Positions 1-6,091 of a stretch of 16,196 nucleotides of DNA are shown here, in pieces. A program made the position numbers and the translations under genes. Within the stretch, counting starts at the first letter, position 1. Each line of letters starts with the position of its first letter. The notes under the pieces were generated by a model. That model did no database searches, had not been told where the DNA came from, and saw only the letters and a program-made list of their open reading frames with translations. Source of the DNA: Syntrophomonadaceae bacterium (GTDB taxonomy: Bacteria; Bacillota; Ch66; Ch109); NCBI GenBank assembly GCA_012512295.1, contig JAAZDI010000060.1, positions 1 to 16,196 of the forward strand, given 5' to 3'.

Positions 1-511
1 CGATTACTGCATGGTCTTCTATTAAGCCCAATATCGACAAGCTTTCTGAAGGGTTACTCCACCCAGTCTTTGGAGAATTAAGATTTGAAAGATTAACAAA
101 CGAATGCAAGGAATCGCCTATTCCTTTAGAAAATTGGGCTAGTTCAACTGGGCTAGACGGACAATCTAGCGCGATCACAACCGTTCGACCTAAAATAGTC
201 TTAATGGCCCCATCATCAAGTTTGATCCGTAAGGCAAATTCTCCGATTTGACCCGACCAATCCAGTAACGCAGCTGCTTTTATCCTATTCCAATTTAGAT
301 GTTGTTGAATGTTCTTAATTCGTTTGTTACTTAACACATTAAATAAGGGGAAGTCTGAAACTGTTCCCCATTCAACTTGGAGAACTGGGAAATTCTCAGC
401 CAAATGTTGAGCAACCAGGGCTGCCGTTGTTCCAGCCCCCAGAATTATTACCGGATTATCCGAATCATCATTTTTCGCCTCAATGCATCCGGTTTCAATT
501 GTCCCACCCAT
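1..511 (-). CDS. Partial flavoprotein-like protein, possibly HdrA-like (3' end beyond window)
   Basis: This open frame has no stop from the ATG at 511 to the window edge (170 codons seen). A good ribosome binding site, GGGGAGGAAATTA, sits directly before the ATG. Residues about 21-45 form a beta-alpha-beta start with a glycine motif (VIILGAGTTAAL) ending in an acidic strand (LQVEW), as in FAD/NAD-binding Rossmann folds. Further on, WSGQIGEFALRIK followed by TVVIALD resembles the order in HdrA-type flavoproteins, where a 'G..G.F.v.i' strand precedes a hydrophobic strand ending in ATG. The usual GxGxxG and ATG motifs are degenerate here, so FAD binding is uncertain. No CxxC cluster is visible in the part present. 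It lies 94 bp downstream of the UbiB-like gene on the same strand and could be co-transcribed. The family is a guess; that it is a real gene is likely. Confidence 0.5.
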   Translation of the reverse strand, partial: MGGTIETGCIEAKNDDSDNPVIILGAGTTAALVAQHLAENFPVLQVEWGTVSDFPLFNVLSNKRIKNIQQHLNWNRIKAAALLDWSGQIGEFALRIKLDDGAIKTILGRTVVIALDCPSSPVELAQFSKGIGDSLHSFVNLSNLNSPKTGWSNPSESLSILGLIEDHAVI

Positions 512-558
512 TAATTTCCTCCCCAAACAACCATCTTGATAACCTAATCGCGCTATGT

Positions 559-583
559 TTTTAACCCAGGTTAGCGATTGGCG
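559..583 (+). repeat. Dispersed intergenic repeat, copy C (divergent)
   Basis: TTTTAACCCAGGTTAGCGAT followed by TGGCG matches the core of the repeat copies at 2337-2373 and 6044-6081, but in the opposite orientation. Only about 25 bases align. It lies in the 94-bp gap between the UbiB-like gene and the partial gene at the left edge. Confidence 0.4.
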
Positions 584-605
584 GTATATATCATATTCTT
601 TATCA

Positions 606-2270
606 CTAGAATCTACCTGAGCGAATTATTGCCACAACTAGCCAGAAACCCATAGCTGCCGCAAAAACGTAACCAACTTCCGCAATTGGCAAATTGCTGA
701 GAAACGTACCCTGAGTCCGATTAACAATCAAGGAAGAGCCAACAATTAGACTGGCGATTAAAATACTAAGCGTAATTCGATTCGCGATCATATTCAGGCG
801 TAGGGAAAACCGCTGCAGATTTTGATGTTCAAGCTGTATTTTAAACTCCCCTTCCTCCATTAGGCCGAGGATATTTTCCACTTGCCTAGGTAAACGACGG
901 GCAAATTCAGAAAACTCTAAGGCTGAGCGCACAAGAGTACGCTTAATCTCCGTCGGGGCCATTCGTTGTCGGACAATACGTCTGGCAAAGGGCTCGGCCA
1001 ATTCAAGGAGACTAATTTGAGGATCTAATTGCTGCAAAACCCCCTCGCTAGTAACTAAACACTTGATGGCCAAGGCAAATTCAGGCGGAATTCGAATTTT
1101 ATAACGAAAAGAAATATCGACAAGCTCTCGCAGGGCCTCACCGACAGCAATCTCCGAAAAAGGTAATCCGTAATATTTTTGCTGCAACCGACTAATATCC
1201 CGCCGGAAATGGGCCCAGTTAATTTTACGTTGGACCACGCCTATATCAAGCAGACCTCGCATGACCGCATCTATATCATAGCGGACCATGGCTAGAACCA
1301 AATTGACGGCTTTTTCCTTAGTCGGTTCATCTATTCGACCTACCTGGCCAAAATCCATAAATACTATGCGTTCACCCGGAAGAACAGCCAGATTCCCGGG
1401 ATGGGGGTCAGAGTGAAAAAAACCAAATATATAAATCTGCTTGATTATCGCATTCACAAAATTTTGGCCAATCAGCCGCAGGTCATACCCAGCCTCACGT
1501 AACTGGTCTGTCGCCGACATTTTGATGCCATCAATGTATTCCATAACTAGCACACGACGGGTTGAGTATTCCCAATATACCCGAGGGATTACCACAGTCG
1601 GATCATTTTTAAATAAATTGACAAAACGCTCACCATTACGTCCTTCCGCCGTAAAATCAAGTTCCGCTCTTAATGATTGAGCAAACTCTTCGACAATATC
1701 AACTAATCCATAGTGTTTTCCCCAGACTGTTTTTGTCTCCAGGAGACGGGCAAGATCAAAAAGGATTTCTAAATCAATTTCAATAGTGCGTTGGACATCC
1801 GGTCTCTGGACCTTGACGACAACTGCTTCACCGGTTTTTAAAAAAGCTCTATGCACCTGGGCAATAGAAGCGGAGGCAATAGGTTCAGGCTCAAATTTTA
1901 TAAAAACATCGTCAAGTGTCTTGTCCTGTTCTTGGTAAAAAACTTCCTGAACCTGAGCAAAAGAAAACGGTTGAACTTTATCTTGCAGTTTTTCCAGCTG
2001 TTCAAGATAGGGCCATGGAATAATATCAGGCCGTGTACTTAAGATTTGACCCATCTTCACAAAGGTAGGGCCTAATTCATTTAAAGCATGGAACACCCGC
2101 TCAGGGGCTGTCAGGTGCCCCTTGCGTTTAACCCCTTCGGCCATACTTTTGCGTTGAAGAAGATCGCGTAAACCGGCCTGGTCAAAAAGAAAGCCGAACC
2201 CGTGGCGAGCCAGGACATTAGCAATCTCACGGTATCGAGTCAGATGGCGATAACGTCTAACTAGAGGCAC
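606..2270 (-). CDS. ubiB: UbiB/AarF (ABC1) family atypical kinase, membrane-anchored
   Basis: This is a 554-residue protein of the ABC1/UbiB/ADCK family, atypical protein-kinase-like proteins needed for quinone biosynthesis or distribution. The family hallmarks are present: the KxGQ motif at K72-Q75 (VKMGQILSTRPDIIP), the alanine-rich nucleotide loop at about 131-141 (IASASIAQVHRA), the lysine of VVVKVQRP near 153, the catalytic-loop equivalent HSDPHPGN at 286-293, and DFG at 306-308. Two hydrophobic helices close the C terminus (about 500-520 and 530-550), as expected for a membrane-tethered UbiB. The start is GTG at 2270, placed five bases after GGGGAGG; an ATG two bases upstream is out of frame. 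The substrate cannot be told from sequence; in a menaquinone-using anaerobe with complex I nearby, a role in quinone handling is the natural inference. Confidence 0.93.
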   Translation of the reverse strand: MPLVRRYRHLTRYREIANVLARHGFGFLFDQAGLRDLLQRKSMAEGVKRKGHLTAPERVFHALNELGPTFVKMGQILSTRPDIIPWPYLEQLEKLQDKVQPFSFAQVQEVFYQEQDKTLDDVFIKFEPEPIASASIAQVHRAFLKTGEAVVVKVQRPDVQRTIEIDLEILFDLARLLETKTVWGKHYGLVDIVEEFAQSLRAELDFTAEGRNGERFVNLFKNDPTVVIPRVYWEYSTRRVLVMEYIDGIKMSATDQLREAGYDLRLIGQNFVNAIIKQIYIFGFFHSDPHPGNLAVLPGERIVFMDFGQVGRIDEPTKEKAVNLVLAMVRYDIDAVMRGLLDIGVVQRKINWAHFRRDISRLQQKYYGLPFSEIAVGEALRELVDISFRYKIRIPPEFALAIKCLVTSEGVLQQLDPQISLLELAEPFARRIVRQRMAPTEIKRTLVRSALEFSEFARRLPRQVENILGLMEEGEFKIQLEHQNLQRFSLRLNMIANRITLSILIASLIVGSSLIVNRTQGTFLSNLPIAEVGYVFAAAMGFWLVVAIIRSGRF

Positions 2271-2336
2271 ATTTACCTCCCCTAATCAACGCTTGTATTC
2301 AACTGAGTCAGCCGGCTAGACTAGGAGCGAAAAAAA

Positions 2337-2373
2337 TAATGCTGTCAATCGCCAATCACTGACCTCGTTAAAA
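2337..2373 (-). repeat. Dispersed intergenic repeat, copy A
   Basis: On the minus strand this reads TTTTAACGAGGTCAGTGATT followed by GGCGATTGACAGCATTA. It aligns over about 37 bases with copy B at 6044-6081, and its first 25 bases align with copy C at 559-583. It contains two adjacent heptads, GTGATTG and GCGATTG. It lies in the 254-bp gap upstream of the UbiB-like gene. The rest of that gap holds the terminator at 2444-2468 and no convincing promoter. Confidence 0.5.
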
Positions 2374-2443
2374 TAAGGCGCGATCATAATTTCATTTCTC
2401 CCGAATTGCTTGTTAAGTGGTTATAGGAGTCTAATCTGAAAAT

Positions 2444-2468
2444 GCCCCTAGCCAGACTAGCTAGGGGC
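2444..2468 (-). terminator. Intrinsic terminator of the phasin-like gene
   Basis: A perfect 9-bp stem, GCCCCTAGC/GCTAGGGGC, encloses a 7-base loop. On the minus strand it is followed by ATTTTCAG, a short T tract. It lies about 56 bases beyond the stop of the phasin-like gene. The short T run makes it a moderate rather than strong call. Confidence 0.65.
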
Positions 2469-2524
2469 TGAAAATCCTGGTATCTTATCTCCCGTTTTTA
2501 CTCAATTTATTAATACTATGCTAG

Positions 2525-2839
2525 TTAGTGGTTGTTTTCTCCAACCTTATGCTCAAGGATCTGTATTCGTTCCTCGATTACTCGTAAGCGATCTTCGATT
2601 TGACTGATCTCGGAGTGGGTCACTAACCCCAGTTCCGAACGGAGTTGACCAATCTCTTTACGAATGAAACCAATTATCGCTTCCCGTTCCTGTTCGCCTT
2701 TTTCGACTAATTCCTTAACCAACCCGCTAGCCTCAGTTGGATTAAGGTTCTTTTTATTTATTAATTCATCTATCAGTTGCTCTGTTTTTTCTCGTGTAAC
2801 CGAAAATCCACCCAGACCGAGGTAAAAAGCCTTTCGCAT
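2525..2839 (-). CDS. Phasin-like / PHA-regulator-like small coiled-coil protein
   Basis: A protein of about 104 residues that is mostly predicted helix. It opens with MRKAFYLGLGGFSVTREK, typical of small 'phasin superfamily / polyhydroxyalkanoate synthesis regulator' proteins widespread in Clostridia. It continues with a charged helix (TEQLIDELINKK, then LVKELVEKGEQERE) and ends in a heptad-patterned stretch (about 75-100, ISQIEDRLRVIEERIQILEHKV), a probable coiled coil. There is no signal peptide and no membrane segment. Family members are named for PHA granule proteins, but in anaerobes without PHA the role is unknown. The start is uncertain: ATG at 2839 fits the family N terminus (AGGAG only two bases upstream), while GTG at 2857 follows GGAGGTGA directly and would add six residues. 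It forms a single-gene unit with its own promoter (2882-2910) and terminator (2444-2468). Confidence 0.75.
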   Translation of the reverse strand: MRKAFYLGLGGFSVTREKTEQLIDELINKKNLNPTEASGLVKELVEKGEQEREAIIGFIRKEIGQLRSELGLVTHSEISQIEDRLRVIEERIQILEHKVGENNH

Positions 2840-2881
2840 TACTCCTAATATAACCACTCACCTCCAGCCTTGATTAAGTAC

Positions 2882-2910
2882 ATCATAAGTGAGAGGTTCC
2901 CGATTGTCAA
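2882..2910 (-). promoter_or_regulatory. Sigma-A promoter of the phasin-like gene
   Basis: On the minus strand, a perfect -35 TTGACA (2905-2910) and a -10 TATGAT (2882-2887) are separated by exactly 17 bases. Transcription should start near 2875, about 20-35 bases before the candidate start codons. Spacing and match are near consensus. Confidence 0.85.
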
Positions 2911-2948
2911 GTAAAGGGGAGGATCAGGCCAGCCGGTGTCTTATTAGA

Positions 2949-3860
2949 CTAATTCATGGATTTACGGTACTCGCAGTTATCACAATCCTTAGCTTCATTA
3001 CAGCAGGGCTCCATATGAATGACGATAGAGGTATTGGCCAGCTTTTCTTTAATGTCTCTTTCAATTGAGTCACTTAGACTGTGGACCGTAGAAAGATTTA
3101 AGTTTCCCGGCAACTGGACATGTAAATCAACATGACGTTCTGCTCCAGCTTGCCGGGTTCTAAGTTTATGGTAACCAATGATTGATCCTGAAACTTGGTA
3201 GTCACCCAAGATATCAGTAATTACAGCTTCATCATCGTTTGGCAGTGCGACATCTACTAACGGCATAAAGGCTCTTCGAGTAAGTTCCCAAGAAGCCTTA
3301 ATAATGAGCAAGGCAACACCAAAGGCCACCAGAGGATCAAAAATGGCAAAGCCAGTAAGCTCAATCAGACCCAAGCCAGCAAAAACCCCCAGCGACGTAT
3401 AGACATCGGTTCTTAGGTGAAGAGCATCTGCTTCCAAAGCAATGGAATCAGTCTGTTTTGCTACTTTAAACAGAATACTGGAAACGCCAAGGTTCACTAA
3501 GGCTGATACCCCCATAACCACCAGACCAGGTCCTACGGCCTCGATTTCAACATTCCCGATAATTTTTTTGCCGGCCTCTATAATAATCCAAATAGCCGCA
3601 ACAAAGATTAAAAGTGCTTCAATAGTACCCGACACATTTTCGATTTTACCATGACCGTAACGATGTTCCTGGTCAGGAGGTAAAGACGAAGTGCGGACGG
3701 AGAAGAAAGCAATCATCGCTGCCACTAAATCTAAGCCAGAATGAATCGCTTCGGATACCACGCTGACTGAGCCAATCATTAGACCAACGACTAATTTCAG
3801 GATAACCAGCAAGGTATTTGAAATTACTGAAAGGGCAGCAACTTTAGCTTTAGTTTCCAT
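2949..3860 (-). CDS. Cation diffusion facilitator (CDF) metal exporter with Cys-rich tail
   Basis: A 303-residue CDF-family transporter, a metal/proton antiporter exporting divalent cations from the cytoplasm. Hydrophobic helices fill about residues 8-210. The paired metal-site motifs are HSGLD in helix 2 (H40, D44) and HLRTD in helix 5 (H148, D152). The loop HRYGHGKIE (about 66-74) and the C-terminal ferredoxin-like cytoplasmic domain with HVDLHV are typical. The tail is unusual: HMEPCCNEAKDCDNCEYRK holds four cysteines that could bind or sense metal. The start at 3860 (METKAKV) has AAAGGAG eight bases upstream; an in-frame extension to 3929 runs through the terminator hairpin of the leader and is not credible as protein. 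HxxxD in both helices is common in zinc exporters, but the leader (NiCo-type riboswitch at 3921-3989) argues for cobalt/nickel export. Substrate is therefore inferred. Confidence 0.93.
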   Translation of the reverse strand: METKAKVAALSVISNTLLVILKLVVGLMIGSVSVVSEAIHSGLDLVAAMIAFFSVRTSSLPPDQEHRYGHGKIENVSGTIEALLIFVAAIWIIIEAGKKIIGNVEIEAVGPGLVVMGVSALVNLGVSSILFKVAKQTDSIALEADALHLRTDVYTSLGVFAGLGLIELTGFAIFDPLVAFGVALLIIKASWELTRRAFMPLVDVALPNDDEAVITDILGDYQVSGSIIGYHKLRTRQAGAERHVDLHVQLPGNLNLSTVHSLSDSIERDIKEKLANTSIVIHMEPCCNEAKDCDNCEYRKSMN

Positions 3861-3892
3861 CGCCCATTCTCCTTTGGCAAAAGCATACGAAT

Positions 3893-3926
3893 AAAAAAGG
3901 ACTTCGTTAAATACATAACGAAGTCC
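3893..3926 (-). terminator. Leader terminator (attenuator) upstream of the CDF gene
   Basis: On the minus strand a perfect 11-bp stem GGACTTCGTTA/TAACGAAGTCC with a 6-base loop is followed at once by TTTTTT, a textbook intrinsic terminator. It lies between the promoter at 4000-4028 and the CDF start at 3860, so it can only act as a conditional terminator. Its 5' arm contains GACTT, the same bases that would form the 3' strand of riboswitch helix P1, making the two structures mutually exclusive. Confidence 0.9.
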
Positions 3927-3989
3927 CACGGGTTCTTTATTTTCCCCGCTGCCTAAGGCCCGGCTCTATTAAAAAATAGAACTTGACTT
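3921..3989 (-). promoter_or_regulatory. Candidate NiCo (czcD-type) riboswitch aptamer
   Basis: Read on the minus strand, the leader folds as a four-way junction. P1 is AAGTC (3989-3985) with GACTT (3925-3921). P2 is TCTATT/AATAGA with a TTTT loop. P3 is GCC-TTA-GGC (3959-3951). P4 is CGGG/CCCG (3948-3945 with 3932-3929). Joining segments AGCCGG (before P3), GGCA (after P3) and GTGGGAC (into P1) agree with what I recall of the NiCo riboswitch consensus. The J1/2 segment (AAGT) matches less well. Predicted logic: bound Co2+ or Ni2+ stabilises P1, blocks the terminator at 3893-3926 and turns on the exporter gene. The match is from memory, not a covariance-model search. Confidence 0.62.
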
Positions 3990-3999
3990 TCTAAATAAC

Positions 4000-4028
4000 A
4001 TTATAACTGAGAAAAAGAAATTAAACAA
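4000..4028 (-). promoter_or_regulatory. Promoter of the riboswitch-CDF transcript
   Basis: On the minus strand a perfect -10 TATAAT (4000-4005) lies 17 bases after TTGTTT (4023-4028), a weak -35. Initiation would fall near 3993, immediately before the aptamer, leaving the whole leader structured. The placement just ahead of the aptamer supports the call. Confidence 0.65.
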
Positions 4029-4053
4029 GACTAGGGCCCTCTTCTCTATATTA

Positions 4054-5381
4054 TTATTGCAGTTTAATTGCCGGTACTGTGGTTTCATAAGGCCTCCCAT
4101 CAGGGTAGTGACCGGTTATATAATAGGCAGGAACAGCCAGAATGTCATTAGGTCCATTAAACTGTAAAGATTGGATTAATTCAACTTGTTGGATATCTAC
4201 ATCTTTCCTGTTTTCAAATATATCTGTGACTGCTTGATCTATGGTTAGAAGCGGGTATTCAGCCACGATTTCAAATTGATGAATCGGGCCCTTAATTTCG
4301 ATTACAGCACCGGATTCCCCATCAACTCTGACCCGGACACCGTCACTTAATAGTCTCAGACCGTCAATTTGTTGGTAAAATGTGATTACGTAATCATCCT
4401 CAACTAAGGTGATCGAGCTAACTGATTCCGGTACTATTGTAAAACAAGGAAGAGTGGTTAAGGCCTCTCGGGCTTTTTGCACGGCTTGATCCTTATTGGC
4501 ATTTTATTATATGATAAGGTTAAAGTTTGGTCATCCTGGACAAATCGATATTCCAGATCATTCTCGTATAATAATCCTTCTTTGAGCAAGCCAAACCTTT
4601 GCGCTAAGCTCCAGGCTTCCGCGGTCTCTATGAAACCATTCTTATCTCGATATACCCTGACTTTATCTTGCTTATAGTCTATCCCATGAGATAATATCTC
4701 AGTTTGTTCATTACGATTGATCCCAAGCCAGGGCGCTGATGTGCCCGATTCACCCGATGCACTCATTGGAAGCGACTCCGAAAAAACATCTTCCTTGTTC
4801 CTAGAAGCTGCTGAATCAGCAGTATAATTGTTTGGAGTAATTACCTTCTCTTGATTGTCAAGCTGATCAGGCTGACTAAGGGCTCTTATCATAGCCGATT
4901 CTACGGCGGTTTTCTGGGCATATGAATTGGCCTTACTATCATTGCTACTGTCACTATTGATACTGTTTTCAACAGCACTACTTCTGCTTACTTCCTGACT
5001 TTTTACTTCCTGGCTTTCCGGGAAAACTGCATCATCCTTTAAGCTAACTAATATTGCCCCGTTGTCAGGACCTTGGAAACTTGGCCAATGCTTTTTCCAG
5101 ACCTGTGAATTGACAAATGAAAGTACCATTATTACTGCTACTGCAGCAACGGTTGCGACCGGCCAAAATCTAATAATAGTATCCTTAAGTCCGCGTATTT
5201 TTGCCTTTCTAGTTGCCTCCGCCTCTTTTAAAAGAAACTGTTTTAATTGTTGGCGAAAGTCCTCTGAAGGTTGACTGTTAAAATATTCATACAATTCCTG
5301 CTCAATAGTTAAGAAATCAATCTTTTTTTGTTCATCCATAATTTCATTTTCCAGCAATTGGCGGATTTCTCTATGCTCCAT
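4054..5381 (-). pseudogene. Single-pass membrane protein, probable anti-sigma factor, split by a frameshift
   Basis: Two overlapping frames make one gene. Frame 1 (4458-5381, 307 aa) has a soluble helical N terminus (1-70), one membrane helix (about 71-92, FWPVATVAAVAVIMVLSFV), a Ser/Asn/Gln-rich linker (about 110-215) and the start of an outer domain. Frame 2 (4054-4482) carries the rest: a beta-rich module (FYQQIDGLRLLSDGVRV, then VPAYYITGHYPDGRPYE) resembling YycI/PepSY-type domains. Adding one A to the AAAA run near 4500-4503 joins them as LSYNK-NANKDQAVQKAREAL, giving about 442 residues. The start overlaps the sigma gene by 11 bases and has GGGGTGA upstream, so the pair is translationally coupled. 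Topology and coupling to an ECF sigma factor suggest an anti-sigma factor. The zinc-finger HxxxCxxC motif of ZAS anti-sigma factors is absent. The break may be a real mutation or a sequencing error. Confidence 0.7.
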
Positions 5382-5913
5382 AAGTCACCCCTTCTTTCAC
5401 CATTACCGATCGAAGCCGACCAATAGCCCTTAAAGCCATGGCCTTAACTGCACCCTCAGTACGATTGGTAACTTTTGCAATATCTTTAATCTTCATGTCT
5501 TGTATGTAGTGTAGTCGAAGGATGACTCGTTGGTCCTCAGTCAAATGTTTCATTGCCTGGTCCAACCAATCGCGATACTCTATCTGTTCAAGTTGAGCTT
5601 CCTCAGCCATTAATTCCAACCAATCTACCTCAACTTCCCGGTTGGCCCGCCGAAAATAATCAATAGTCGTATTTCGGGCAATCCGGTATAGCCATACGAT
5701 AAATGGCTTACCAGTGGGAGTATAAGATTCGATCGCCCTCAAGGCCTTCAGAAAGGTATCCGATACAATGTCTTGAGTTTCCGGATGACTTCTCACCTGA
5801 CTATAAACGTACCGATATATCTGGCGAAAGTGCATCTCGTAAAGCTCTCCAAAAGCATCGGGATCATCCTTGGCTCGTCTGATTAAGTCGTCTTCTTTAG
5901 AAAACGTTTGCAC
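5371..5913 (-). CDS. ECF-type RNA polymerase sigma factor (sigma-70 family)
   Basis: A 180-residue two-domain ECF sigma factor. Region 2 (about 15-90) shows DAFGELYEMHFRQIYRYV, then QDIVSDTFLKAL and the -10-recognition segment WLYRIARNTTIDYFRR. Region 4 (about 115-172) shows LTEDQRVILRLHYIQDMKIKDIA followed by the helix-turn-helix TEGAVKAMALRAIGRL. There is no region 1 or 3, as expected for ECF factors. The start is GTG at 5913 with AAAGGA about nine bases upstream. The stop overlaps the start of the membrane protein gene (ATG inside the last codons), the usual sigma/anti-sigma layout. No convincing sigma-A promoter is seen in the 105 bases between it and the nuo terminator; it may be autoregulated through an unrecognised ECF promoter. 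Confidence 0.93.
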   Translation of the reverse strand: MQTFSKEDDLIRRAKDDPDAFGELYEMHFRQIYRYVYSQVRSHPETQDIVSDTFLKALRAIESYTPTGKPFIVWLYRIARNTTIDYFRRANREVEVDWLELMAEEAQLEQIEYRDWLDQAMKHLTEDQRVILRLHYIQDMKIKDIAKVTNRTEGAVKAMALRAIGRLRSVMVKEGVTYGA

Positions 5914-6018
5914 TAACTCACGTCCTTTATCTAGCCAAAAAACCCCCTCTTACATATTAACGATTAAATAATTGACTTAGATACAGGAGATTTTTGCCGG
6001 AATCATCAAAAATGGCTG

Positions 6019-6040
6019 AACCCTTCCCGAAGGAAGGGTT
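6019..6040 (-). terminator. Hairpin terminator of the nuo operon
   Basis: Perfect 9-bp stem AACCCTTCC/GGAAGGGTT. On the minus strand the loop is TTCG closed by C-G, the extra-stable cUUCGg tetraloop. TTTTT follows after CAGCCA, a little farther than ideal. It lies 52 bases beyond the nuoN stop, so it is the expected end of the nuo transcript. Confidence 0.7.
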
Positions 6041-6043
6041 AAT

Positions 6044-6081
6044 TAATGATGTAAATCGTTAATCACTGACCTTAGTTAAAA
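6044..6081 (-). repeat. Dispersed intergenic repeat, copy B
   Basis: On the minus strand this reads TTTTAACTAAGGTCAGTGAT followed by TAACGATTTACATCATTA. It aligns with copy A (2337-2373) over its whole length with a handful of differences and one single-base gap. It sits between the nuoN stop and the nuo terminator. Confidence 0.5.
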
Positions 6082-6091
6082 CACTGTGCCT

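Noticed and set aside
2337..2373. Repeat copy A as a terminator (GTCAGT/ATTGAC stem before a T run)
   Set aside because: The stem is six pairs with a G-U and is not preserved in copies B or C.
3861..3929. In-frame 23-residue N-terminal extension of the CDF protein
   Set aside because: It would be encoded by the leader terminator hairpin and T tract; the ATG at 3860 has a proper ribosome binding site and matches the family start.
4029..4048. AGGGCCCT palindrome after the anti-sigma-like gene as a terminator
   Set aside because: It has no loop and no adjacent T tract on the minus strand.
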